From Cycas panzhihuaensis (Eukaryota; Cycadophyta): a DNA stretch of 64,000 nt. The notes beneath the pieces were generated by a model. It made no database searches, was not told the DNA's origin, and saw only the letters and a list, made by a program, of their open reading frames with translations. Positions within the stretch are counted from its first letter, which is position 1; each line of letters starts with the position of its first letter. Below, piece after piece: positions 43,469 to 54,820 of the stretch. A program made the position numbers and the translations under genes. The stretch lies in the NCBI GenBank assembly GCA_023213395.1, contig CM041465.1, positions 215,767,741-215,831,740 of the forward strand. Reading direction: 5' to 3'.

Positions 43469-44149
43469 TAAAATATGTTTTATGACCACTCATTTTGATT
43501 ATCTCAAACTTCTCTTTCCAACACAACTAATGGCATATGATTATGATATTCCAATATTAAATTATGGTAAAATATGTTCTAGTGTATCTTAAAATTTATG
43601 CATTTCTTAATATAATTAATTTAATATTTTAAAATAAAATTTAATTTGATTTATAATTTTTAAATTTATAAAAATTATCTAATTTAATTTAATCTAATTT
43701 AAAATCTACTGTGAAATGGATTAGGCCCTAGTCACATACACTTACCCATGTGACCACCTATTAATGCACTAGGGGGCTATAGATTTTTAAAAATATCCAA
43801 ACTAATTTAATTTTTTAAATCACTTATAATTTTTTAATGTTGTAAAAAAATTATACATAATTAATCCATCTCCATATCGATCCTAAACTCTATATTTATG
43901 ACTAAATTTCTTTAATTGATCTCTAAGTAAATTCTCTTTATTCTTTATCGTTCAATATAATATAACATTCTATATTTACGTATTTTGGTTTGATAAGTAT
44001 TGCTCCTTTCTTAACAAACTTCATGGTTTATTTCATTACTATATCTTCTCTGGTGAATAAGTAATGATCATCAGACCATTGCCATTTTTTCTTAGGTATT
44101 TTGATTACATAACATCTTTTAGTGATTTGTAGTTTATGTGAATAATTTC
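43469..44149 (-). other. LD internal sequence, middle part
   Basis: 680 bp between TG1 and Gy3, AT-rich, no gene or repeat recognised. Confidence 0.5.
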
Positions 44150-44544
44150 TATTACACGACCATATGCAACTAGTAGAACCAAGATGCTAGCACTCATGGT
44201 TAAGGTGTTGAGAGGTTAAGTGTTAGTTATTAACTTTTATGTGTAGGATGTTAAAGCCACTAATAAAACTTAAGTTCATTTAGCTTGCTAATAGGATTAT
44301 AGGGAAAATGCCCATTTTGTCTATTTAAGGTCCACAAATTATAAGGGAAGGTTATTATATAATTATTTTCTCTTAAGATATTGGTACTTCAGTACTCTTT
44401 AGTTTTCTTTGGTATCCATTAGTGCTCTTTAGTTATCTTTAATTTTGTGATTGGTTTTTCTTGATAATATAAGTGTTGCATTTTCCTACTTATTTCTTTA
44501 TTGTCCATTTTATGTATAAGCAAAGGTAGGATAGTCATATCCTA
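44150..44544 (+). repeat. Gy3 5' LTR
   Basis: 395 bp aligned with 50475-50869. Starts tattacacgaccatatgc (from TGTTGCATGACC) and ends tccta. Confidence 0.87.
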
Positions 44545-44546
44545 AG

Positions 44547-44564
44547 TGGTATCATATCCAAGTT
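44547..44564 (+). other. Gy3 primer-binding site (tRNA-iMet type)
   Basis: TGGTATCATATCCAAGTT, two bases (AG) after the LTR end, the same spacer as in Gy4. Confidence 0.75.
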
Positions 44565-46061
44565 CTAAATCCAATAAAAAATAACAAACGTAAAGGAAGC
44601 CAAGGAAGAAGGATAATTTTTCCCTTGGTATATCACTATAAAACCTTCTCTATAATTTTATTTATTTATATTCAAGTAGTATCTCCTCAAATTTATTATA
44701 AGCTTATTAAGTTACAAGTAGGCAACAAAGTCTCACCTTGTCCCTCCCCTTTCTCATAGTGATTAGATAAAGACCTTGTACCATAGGTCTTTAAATATCA
44801 TAACAATCTATCATTCTAAGTTAAGTGTATATGGACATAAACCCATATGTGATATGAAGTGGTATAATAATGCTTATAAAAGCTATAAATAGAACCTAAC
44901 GACATAAATGAGCCTCCACATACCCTAAAGCATATCGAAGGATCATTTTAAGTTCTCTCTTCTAACTTAGAGTAGGTAACCTATCAGTCATTTGTCCCTC
45001 TATGGTGTATAGGTTAATGGTTAATTCTTGGAAACTACCCTTCATGAACACCTCTACATGGTTATTGATCTTATAGAGATGTGCATTCCTCTATAGGTAG
45101 TGCTCTAAGATATTGGGTTGAGCAATAATATTGATAAGAAAATTTATCAAAGGGCCTACATAGCCAAACAATCCTTTATTAATATTTAGTGGACTCCCTT
45201 TGATCATCTCTATTGCTTCCTTAATAAAAATATTCATCAAAAATTTACCCATGCTACTATATTTCTCATATTAAAAAAAAAACAAAAAAAATCATCAATC
45301 ACCAAGACTGTTATAATTCCTATTATAAGTCCCTAAAGTTTCTACATATCTAAAGACATACAGGGTGAACCTATAGTAGCAGTACAACCTAAAGATTAAT
45401 AACATACAAGTAATAATATAATACCTATTAGTAGAGCACCACCACTTTGATTATTTTTTTCTAAATTTTTAACCAAAATTCTAAATTTAACATCCACTGA
45501 GTTCATACCCAATTCTCAGTCCACTCTCTTAAAGAAAATAAAAAGAGAAAAAGGAGTCTACAAGGTTACGTCAATAAATACTTCTCTATTTCTGATGAAA
45601 CTTACACCTTTAGACTTGTGATAAGAAAAAAAAAAGTCAACGATAAAAAATTTTACCTTATTAATTCGTATATCTTATTTGAATTAGTGTGCTACACTAA
45701 TTAATTTGTACTAGGTTAGTTTTAATAATAATTTTTAGCAAAAATTACCTGTACAATGCCCATGGGCCCTACCGACAAAATCCTTCACTTTAAACTCACC
45801 TATACCATTTAAATGAGTTTTTTACCCTTGTTCCAATTTAATAGAAGATTCTCTTACCTATTTTTAGGGTTAATAATCTATAAACACCCTATCACTCCCC
45901 CCCTACTTTCTCTTCTCTTAAATATAATCCCCACTACTATAAGTTGTTCTTTCTATCTAGCCCTAATTTAGTACATCCCCTTTATCTTGCTTATCATGTT
46001 TTATTATATTTCCTTCTTCTTACTTGTGTCTTACTTCCTATAATCCCTTTCTTTCTACATG
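44565..46061 (+). other. Gy3 5' leader, non-coding
   Basis: 1.5 kb between primer site and gag start, no open frame of note and no recognised motif. Confidence 0.5.
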
Positions 46062-47130
46062 ATGGCTCTTACATCTTAAGTAGAATGCATCTCTATATTA
46101 AATGCTAGTTCTCAAAACTTTAGAAAGAAGTAAAGGTTAATTATAACTTCACCACCTAAAATAAAGTAATGCTAAACTAAATAGCTTAGATATCAGTGTA
46201 ATCATCTTAGTTGAATTCTCAATCTTTAGGCAACACACCTTTAGTATAGCATTTAAGCAATTATCCCCTACGTAAATTATAACTTCACCACAAGATCAAT
46301 ATTCCTACCTTCAATCTAGAGTTGAATAAAAATAGTGTTTACATATGGATAAGTAAACTCAAATCCTATTTCTTCCTTAACCCAATGAATGAAGAGGAGT
46401 AACTAACATTTGCATCTATTCATATGGAAGGTTAAGCACGTCATTGGTTTTGTTAGTGGTAATGAGAATAACTATAAAATAGAACATGGACAAACTTCTT
46501 TACATATTTTTTTATTAGTATGATAAAACTTGGAACCAATCTTTCTTTAATTAGCTTATAAGACTAAAACAAGTGTCCTCAGTTGAAGCACATATAGATG
46601 AGTTCCAATCCTTATAGAATCACATCTCCCAAAGTTTAGACAAGCAAACTTAAATAAGCACTTATGTCATAGGCTTAAAGGAGTGCATCCAAATATTCCT
46701 TAAAACCATAGAAATCTTAAGTCTCAAAGATGTGATACGAAAAGCCAAAATAGTTTAGAATAAATTCATAATAGAAATAACAACTTTTCTCTAATGAGAT
46801 ACTACATGGCACTAATGATCATGATAGACTAAATTCCTACATTAATAACCTTAGGCAAACAACTCATATGGACCTATTATAGAATGACTTTTAAAAGAAC
46901 CCATAAATAAGATAATCTAAGTCCCACCTACATAGGCACACCATTGTATTACAGTTAGCCTTTATGTCTAATGCTCAGAAAAGTAGACCTCTAGATATGG
47001 TTAAGTTTACAATGCTAAGAAAATGATCATCATAATAGATCCTATCCTATCTATGAAATACAACTCTGATTCTAAACTAGAATTTGATGAAGAACCCCAT
47101 TTGGAACCCCACTCGATGTCAGAACTAAAA
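46062..47130 (+). pseudogene. Gy3 gag, broken
   Basis: The likely start is the ATG at 46062 (MALTS then a stop; Gy4 gag opens MAPQS). The readable capsid part lies near 46520-46780 in one frame with stops: YDKTWNQSFFN, LIRLKQVSSVEAHIDEFQSL, then KECIQIFLKTIEILSLKDVI. Gy4 has the corresponding LTRLKQVSFVEVYTGEFQSL. No zinc knuckle is readable. Confidence 0.65.
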
Positions 47131-47700
47131 GTCTCTTTATTTAGAGTAGAATGCTCTTCATGCCCTAAATCGCTATACATAAAATAAACACTTAAGAAAA
47201 TACCAATTACTATTATGATTAATGATGGTATATCACTAAATTTTAAAGATATTTCCTTTGCTAGGTAATTAAATCTTTATATTGTCCCAAAATTTAGATT
47301 CACATTTTCCCTACCTAGCCATTATAACCTGCATTATATTAGAATAATTAAGGACCTCACTATCTAATTTGGTATATAGGTTAACCTCTAATTTTTGTGC
47401 ATTATCCATTGGTGGATCAGATTTTATTCTTAGAGTCTAATGGCTCCAAACATTAGGTACATATAACATAAATAACTCCCCCACCAATCCATTCATTTTA
47501 TTTAAGGCCTAGATGCAACAAACCTATAAGTTCCATGGACTATAACCCTATCTTAACAAACTAAGTTTCCCAAATTAAATGAGAAAATAATTAAGTAGCC
47601 AAGTAGGTTACATTATCCACATCAATAATATCTATGTCTAAATAAATATTCACCCTAACATCTAATATATCCTTAATAAATATCAAGTTGTTTTTACTCC
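47131..47700 (+). pseudogene. Gy3 protease region, broken
   Basis: A stretch near 47395-47470 reads CALSIGGSDFILRV, a stop, then WLQTLGTYNINNSPTNPFIL, which matches Gy4 (YALSIGGSDVILDIQWLQTL) and the C-terminal half of gypsy proteases (DxxLGxxWL). The DSG active-site part is not readable. Confidence 0.65.
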
Positions 47701-49000
47701 TTACTGGCTCGTCCCCCATTAGATTATGGGTATTACAACACCATGAAGCTAAAAAAATCCCATGATCCTATCAGTTTTCAACCCTATAGAAATTCTTACT
47801 TTCAAAAGAATGAGATTAAAAATATTACTAATGAACTAACAGAAATGAGCATAATTCAACTCAACAAAAGCCCATATACGACAAAAAAGGATGGTTTATT
47901 TAGGCTATGTGTTAATTATTAAGAACTTAATAAAATAACCATAAAAAATAAGTTTTGTACCTCTAAATTAATGACATGTTAGATGAGATCCATGGCACCA
48001 TAATCTTTGCTAAGTTAGATCTCTAATTCAGATACTATTAAATCCTAATTATACCTAAAGATCATTATAAAATTGCCCTTTATACACACTATGATCGCTT
48101 CAAATTTTATGTTATGCATTTTAGCTTATGCAATTCCCTAACCACATTTCAATTCTTTAAGAATAAGATATTTACCCCTCACCTTAGTAAATTCATTATT
48201 ATTTTCTTTGATGATATTCTCATCTATAGCATAAGCATGGCCATTCACACTTGTTATTTAGTGATAGTCCTGAAACTTTTGGTCAAAGACCAATTATACA
48301 CCAAGCTCTCTAGATGTATTTAGTAAGTCTAAACTATAATACCTTGGTCATATTATCGTTATAAAAGATGTTTAGGTTGAGCTTAACAAGATAATAGTTA
48401 TTACAACTTGGCCAACCCCAAAAAATATTAGCCAATTACACACTTTCTTAGAACTCGCAAGATTTTATAGGCAATTCATTTGGAATTATGCAACCTTAAC
48501 AACACCATTAACCAAGTTACACTAAAAAGATTCTTTGTAATGGTTGCACACTACTAATGATGCCTTTATTTATCTTAAATAAGTCATATCCTCTAATCTA
48601 GTTTTGGCCACACTAGAATTGTCTTAACCATTCCAACTAGAATGCGATGCATCAGGCTTTGGCTTGAGTGTAGTTCCTATGTAAAACTTATACCCCATTA
48701 CTTTTAAAAGTTAAAAGCTTAAAGACCATAAGTATAAGTTATCTACTGACCAAAAAGAAATAAAGGCCATTCTCCATGCCGTCAATAATTGGTGATAATA
48801 TCTCATTTGATCTAAGTTCACCATTATAACCAATCACCACAGCCTATGTCACCTATTAAACCAACCATTCCATTTGAGAAATAGGCAAAATAAGTGGATT
48901 GCCTCTAAGTTTTTAATTTCACAATCACTTACAAGAATGACCAAGATAATATAGTGGAAAATGATATTTCTTGCCTTCTAATCGACTCATCTCCCATTCC
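47701..49000 (+). pseudogene. Gy3 reverse transcriptase and RNase H, broken
   Basis: Near 47770-47940: YFQKNEIKNITNELTEMSII, then PYTTKKDGLFRLCVNY and ELNKITI, the standard RT opening. The open piece 48114-48323 contains LSKFIIIFFDDILIYS, with the active-site FFDD at 48204-48215. RNase H follows: TNHHSLCHLLNQ near 48830 (the family has TDHxxLxxLL, so Asp is Asn here) and NRQNKWIASKFL. Stops are dense elsewhere. Confidence 0.8.
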
Positions 49001-50470
49001 TTTACATGAATCCTTCATTGATGCCATCTCTACTCCACATCCTATATGGGCATGAGACTAGCTCAGGAAAACTAGTCCCAACTAGATTATGATAAATAGG
49101 CCAACAATGTTCACACTTAAAAAAATTAGTCTATACAAAATAATCTCCTTTTATATGGAAATTACATCTTTGTCTACCTTGATTCCAACTTTATTCTTTA
49201 AATATTAGTAGAATACCACTCTACTTCATTAAAAGGCCATTCTAGATTTGATAAAACCTACCAATAAATTTATTTTGACTTATTCTAGCTATATATAAAA
49301 TCATCCATTCTAATATTTATTTTAGAATTTGATACATGTCAATGTAATAAAGCTAACACTAAAGCCCAACTAGGCCTATTACAACCATTGCATATTATAC
49401 AAGGGAAATACCAAGATGTCGTTATGAACTTATTATAGGCCTCTTTTTATTTGTCAAGTATGACTCCATATTAATATTTATTGATAGGTTCATAAAATAT
49501 GCATACTTTTGGCTAATCCACACTTTACATAAAGCATCGAACATCATAGATATGTATCTTTAAATAATATTTTATTTACATGGCTTTTTGTCAATCATAG
49601 TGTATGATTAAGATCTAAAATTTACCAATTCTTTTTAGCAAGAGATCTTTCAAGCCTTAAGTACATCATTCAACATGATTTCTACCTACCACCCCTAAAT
49701 GGATGGCCAATCAGAAGTTCTTAATATAAATCTAGAAACTTACTTATGTTGCTATGCTTCTGAATACTAAACAAGATGGCCATCAACGCTAGCCCTAATA
49801 GAATATTGGTATAATTTCTCTAACCACTCAGCCATAGGGATGTCACCATTTATAGCCTTTTATGGATACCCACTACCATCTTTCCATACAATAGTAACTA
49901 ATCTTTATACTACATTAGTATTAAAAAAACTATAACATATGGACCAAATTCTACATACCCTTAAGAAAAACCTAGTAGTAACTCAAAATCTCATGAAGTA
50001 ATTAGTAGACTACCATCATTTAGATCACTCCTTTGACACTGGTGATCTTATGTTCCTATAGCTCTAACCATAATAATCACTCAAACATTATAGGAACCAC
50101 ATACTCATCCCTCATTACTATGGTCTTTATAAAATCCTTTGACATGTTGGTGAAGTAGCCCATACTTTAGAACCCTGGCCTAATACTAAGATTTATAATG
50201 CCCTCCATGCTTCTTTCCTCAAGAAATATCTTGGCAAGGGTATAACCCTACAAATATTCCTACCTATCCTAGATGAAGAGAAAGTTCTTATTATTCCTCC
50301 TAATTACATCTTGAATAATAAACAATATTATCTCTAAAATAGGATATTTACTAATTATTTGATATAGTGGGCTGGCTATGAATAAGATGAGGTGACTTAG
50401 GAATTAATAAACTTTGTTAAGTAATATTCATATTTTCTTTACTTCTAAAACTTAGCATCTTAGGGGAGGG
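49001..50470 (+). pseudogene. Gy3 integrase and chromodomain, broken
   Basis: QLGLLQPLHIIQGKYQDVVM near 49365-49425 matches the linker between the integrase zinc finger and core (Gy4: RLGLLQPLHIPQGKWQDIAM). The C-terminal part reads KHYRNHILIPHYYGLYKIL and HVGEVAHTLEPWPNTKIYNA near 50085-50205. Then comes a chromodomain remnant near 50345-50420 (YLI, stop, WAGYE, stop, DEVT, stop, ELINFVK). In active chromoviruses this domain guides insertion to methylated chromatin. All parts carry stops. Confidence 0.75.
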
Positions 50471-50474
50471 GACT

Positions 50475-50869
50475 TGTTGCATGACCATATGCAACTAGTA
50501 GAACCAAGACACTAGCACTCATGATTAAGGCATTGGGAGGTTAAGTGTTGGTCATTAACTTTTATGTATAAACCACTAAAGACACCAATGAAATGTAAGG
50601 TTGTTTAGCCTACCAATAAGATTACAGGGAAAGGCCCTCTTTTATCTATTTAATGGCCATAAATTATAATGGAAGGTTGTTTCGTAATCAATTTCTCTTG
50701 ATAGATTAATACTTTGATACTCTTCAATTTTCTTTGGTATCAATTTGTGCTCTTTGGTGATCTTTAATTCTATGATTGGTTTCTATTGATAACATAAGTA
50801 TTACATTTTTCTACTTATTTCTTTATTATCCATTTTATATATAAGAAAAGGTAGGATAGTCATGTCCTA
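50475..50869 (+). repeat. Gy3 3' LTR
   Basis: 395 bp beginning TGTTGCATGACCATATGCAAC, in which GTTGCAT-gaccat-ATGCAAC is a perfect terminal hairpin (50476-50495). The central part shares words with the Gy4 LTR (ACCAATAAGATTACA; GGCCATAAATTATAA). Confidence 0.88.
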
Positions 50870-52492
50870 TTTTTTATTATGTAGGCTAGGTCATGGTCGA
50901 GATGGGGTCATAGCATCCTCTAAGCTAGCCTTTGTACTTTAGCAAGCATCTTATAAATCATTCTTTAGATTATACAATGACTTTTGCATCTTTATAGGTA
51001 ACTTTGCTTTTATTCTCTATGAATATATGTAATTGATATATTTTGATGGGTAGTTGCATAAATTTTCCTTTATGTCTATTATTTTCCATAGATGTAGCTC
51101 TATAATGTAAACCCTAACTCATGTTTAGCATGGCTTCTTTTGTCTTCTTTGTGGTAAAGGAATTTCCATGGTAAGGTTATCTTTTTTACTTTAGGTGATA
51201 GCTACATGGGTGTGGATTATGTTTGATTATTTATGGGTAGCTAGTGTTATAGGTTCTTCATATGTTCTCTCTAAGGCTATGGTAGTTATGGGTCTATATA
51301 TTATTCCATGTGGAGTGGTTTCTCTTTATCTTCTTGAGTGATAAGTATATAGGATCTTTTCACCACTTGTCTTCACCACCTCTAACACTTACTAATAATG
51401 CAACATAATTTAATACAAAGACATTTCTTGTATCTAGATAAAATTTTATAATTTTGATATAAATTCTACCATCATATATATAGAACCTTCCTACCATCAT
51501 CTCAAGGTTTGAAATTTTAGTAAATAGGTAATCATGCCCTCATATATGAATTTTTATTTATTTAGGCCTTTAAATAATAATTCCATCATAATCTCATCAA
51601 ACCATTCAATTGTTAAAACCCTTGTTACAACTATCAATTTATTCATGCCCCCATTTATATCATATAAATCTGACCACATATCAAACCCTTATATCATGAT
51701 TTATTACATGCCATATATAACAATGCCATGAAATTTACTTCAGGTATGCCGTTAATATTATTATTAAATAATTCATAATGATGCCCTTATATTATCATAA
51801 TAATCAATTCTATATGCTATATACCTTTATTCATTACTACCAAAAACTACCTCATACCTATCTTTTTGCTATCACAACTACTTATCAACATGTTACTCAG
51901 TATACTATACAAGCTTATTGCCTATTTCTTATTTCACTAATGGGATACTGACTTCATTCTGGCATTGAATATCTATCATGAGACACTCATAAAAGCCTTT
52001 AGAATGGTTCATAAGTGATAGCAAATTCTTAACTTCTAGATAAGAACACTCACAGATGCCTTCATTAATGAACTAGTGTAATAGTTTACTAACGTGTTAC
52101 TTTTATAGGCCAATCAATCCTACTTAAGCAATTTCTTATAGATGGACTTTAAATACACATGTATATTCTATATAATGTGGTACCAACATTCATAATAAAT
52201 ATCCATAATAAAGTTAACATATCAATATACCATTAATATTTAATATTATCATGCAGTTTTGTATATGGATTTATCATTATTACTTTTATCATCTTAATTT
52301 AGCCCATATATCTTGGTCATACATTACTAGCATAACTAGCATATTTAGATTTCCAGTTCATTATATTTAACTCATAACTAGAACTTGTATTAACTTATGT
52401 ACTAACTATACTACTAGTTTTCTAGTAGCACACTAGCTCATTAAGCTAACTTATATAGGCTTTCTTCCTACTACATAAGATCTTTCTACTTA
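50870..52492 (-). other. LD internal sequence, right part
   Basis: 1.6 kb, AT-rich and non-coding. The short plus frame 51534-51731 is low-complexity. This is the 5' leader of LD by position. Confidence 0.5.
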
Positions 52493-52509
52493 TTATGGCT
52501 CTGATACCA
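52493..52509 (-). other. LD primer-binding site (tRNA-iMet)
   Basis: Minus strand TGGTATCAGAGCCATAA, directly after the 5' LTR end TTTCTAATA (originally CA). Confidence 0.88.
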
Positions 52510-53000
52510 TATTAGAAATGTAAATTTATTCTAATACAAAATTAGAATTTAGAGTATTTATATAGCAAAATATAACATACATACATAATGATTGAATATT
52601 CGCATAAGGATATATATACATATAAAGGATAAACATGAATCATAAAGTAAATAACAACAAATATCATGAACATTCACCACAAAAGAGACAAGACATTTAT
52701 ATGCAAAAACTCTAGTGTGAAAAAAAACATGGAAGAAGGTGGAGTTTGGAACTCATTATATATCAAAATAAATACATCTCCTTTATAAAGTTCTCAAGTG
52801 GTATGTGTACATATTTATATTAATATTCACCTCATGAGTATCCTATAATTTCTCTTGAGTTGTTACATCATCTAATAGTATATTTACATAGATAAATATG
52901 TATCTCACATCACCCAATATATCTAGTGAGTGGGTTTGTGTATGTGTCTATATCATTAATATTAAACATTACACATATGATTGAATTACATATTCCAACA
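52510..53000 (-). repeat. LD 5' LTR
   Basis: 491 bp, plus strand tattagaaatgtaaattt...attccaaca, aligned with 34814-35297. Confidence 0.87.
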
Positions 53001-54520
53001 AGACAATCTTCTTCTTCCTATAAAATAATATTAAAAGAAAACTAATAAGGCATTTATTATGTATTAAATAAAATTAAAATATTAAATAAATAATATTTAA
53101 TAAATAATTCTCTATGTAAGAGTAAAATTGGATGAAAATCAAATAAATTATGCCATGCTTAATTTAAAATAAACCAAAAATAAGAGCTATCCTAGGGTTT
53201 AAAACCTAAAGGAGGTTTAAGATAAAATAAATCTAAGATAAAGGTATTTATAATGACTTAATTTAGAGAATATATCATCTAATTTGATATAGAAGTTAGT
53301 TGTTTAAAGAAATATGATATTTTTTAAGACTAATTATGAAGTTAAATGTAAGAAGTGGAAAACATAGCCAAGGAAGAAAGTAGAATCATAAAAGGAGTAT
53401 AACTTCCTTATATAGAGTCTATTTTTAAATTATGAATACTCAATTCATATCTACTTAAAGAGATCTATATAATAGACAATGTAAAATCAATAATTGTAGT
53501 TAATATCAAGGCAAAAAATATAAGTAAAATTTGACACAAGAAAGTGACATCACAATGGAAGAATAGATGTAAATTTTATGTGTTGATTCAACTTTATCGT
53601 GGCTCCGAAACATATAATAGATATTAATGGAGATATGATCATTATCAAAGGTATAATATACATAAGCAAACCAAACAAATACTTAACCATAATACAGTAT
53701 AAGATAAAATGATAAGTAAATGTAGGAAATAAAATGTAGCATCAGATTAATAATAAGTAATGAATGTATACATATCTAATAAAAGTAAAATTATACCTGA
53801 AATCCCTAGATTTTAGGGAGGAGGCCTAAAATTAAGGAAATAATTTACTCTCTTGGTAATTGAGCTCACGCAATAAAGAGAAAATATTGCTAGCATCATA
53901 TCTTACATTTGTGCACACAACTTTACTAGGATTTTATCTATATTTTACCAAGGATTTGTGTGAGTATTACATGTTATGGATTAAATCTAGGATATTTATT
54001 TTATAAATTTATAAATAAATAATAAAATTATTGCTAAAATATTTACTATTTTAGAGACTATATTAAGTAATAAAGGTATAAATAGCATTCCACTGACATA
54101 ATATTATCAGTATGATCTTAAGTAATAATCCAAGAAAGTATATAAGGACCAAGATTTTTTTAGTTTTTTGCTATATATATATGAGTGAAAAGTGACATAA
54201 AAAGAGGTCAATAATCCAATTCTTATATTGAATAATAATTTAATAGATATAAGAGAGTACAATAATCAATTGATAAGGATAATGATATAGTAATGTGAAA
54301 GCTCTAGGTCTTGATAAGAATCAACCCAAGTTATGACATCCAAGAATGACAATTTTAATATCTCACTCTATCTAAATATAATTTCTCTTTTATATACATT
54401 AGTCTAGCCTATGGTATGATAAATAACAATGTAAAGTTAGTTGAATTAATCATCATTGAATTTATTAATCAAGACCATATGTATATGATTATACAAGTCT
54501 ATGGTTCAATAAATATTAGG
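53001..54520. other. AT-rich DNA between LD and TG2
   Basis: 1.5 kb. I see no gene, LTR pair or primer site in it. ATATATAT at 54173-54181 is the only simple repeat. Confidence 0.5.
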
Positions 54521-54529
54521 TTAATGTTC

Positions 54530-54800
54530 ATCACTTAATATTTGCATTGGGAATGTGCACACCACTAAAGCTGTTATGGTAAGTTTATTTTAATACTTCT
54601 TTTATTTTTTATATTATTTTAAATTGAGGTTAAGGCAGGCTCCTTCCTGCCTCTCGAATATAAATTCTAGGTCTCAAAACCCTAGTCTTTGTGAACATCA
54701 CCTAAATGTATGGAAATATTATTTACTTTTCAATATGGACTAATATGATTTTCAATATGGCTTGAATTCAATGCTCTGCTCTTGTCTCTATTATTCTTCA
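54530..54800 (+). repeat. TG2 5' LTR, left end uncertain
   Basis: Recognised by its right end (TTATTCTTCA) next to a primer site and by similarity to the TG1 LTR (AAAACCCTAGTCTTTGTGAA, then CATCACCTAAATGTATGGAA; TG1 has CAACCCTAGTATCTTTAGAC, then ATCACCTAAAATATTAAAAA). Hairpin AGGCAGG-CTCCTT-CCTGCCT at 54633-54652. Confidence 0.65.
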
Positions 54801-54802
54801 TA

Positions 54803-54820
54803 TGGTATTAGAGCCACTTG
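54803..54820 (+). other. TG2 primer-binding site (tRNA-iMet type)
   Basis: TGGTATTAGAGCCACTTG, one base from the standard site, two bases after the LTR end. Unlike TG1 there is only one copy. Confidence 0.85.

Larger units (their letters stand above)
44150..50869 (+). mobile_element. Gy3: Ty3/gypsy chromodomain element, heavily decayed
   Basis: A 6720-bp plus-strand element in LD with two 395-bp LTRs, a tRNA-iMet type primer site (44547) and a polypurine tract (GGGGAGGGGACT before 50475). Domain order gag-PR-RT-RNaseH-IN-chromodomain is the gypsy order. Flanks atttc and ttttt do not form a clear duplication. Protein pieces and LTR words match Gy4, so both belong to one lineage; Gy3 is much more damaged. 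Confidence 0.88.
34814..53000 (-). mobile_element. LD: non-coding LTR element (LARD-like) holding TG1 and Gy3
   Basis: An LTR pair 18.2 kb apart with a perfect tRNA-iMet primer motif inside the right LTR, so the element reads on the minus strand. Subtracting TG1 and Gy3 leaves about 4.8 kb, of which about 3.8 kb is internal (35298-36785, 43469-44149, 50870-52492). None of this has a copia or gypsy domain on either strand. No clear target duplication: left flank atcaa, right flank agaca. Either the flanks have decayed or two copies recombined. Confidence 0.8.

Noticed and set aside
44145-50874. Target-site duplication for Gy3
   Set aside because: atttc and ttttt agree at three of five positions in T-rich DNA, which is not evidence.
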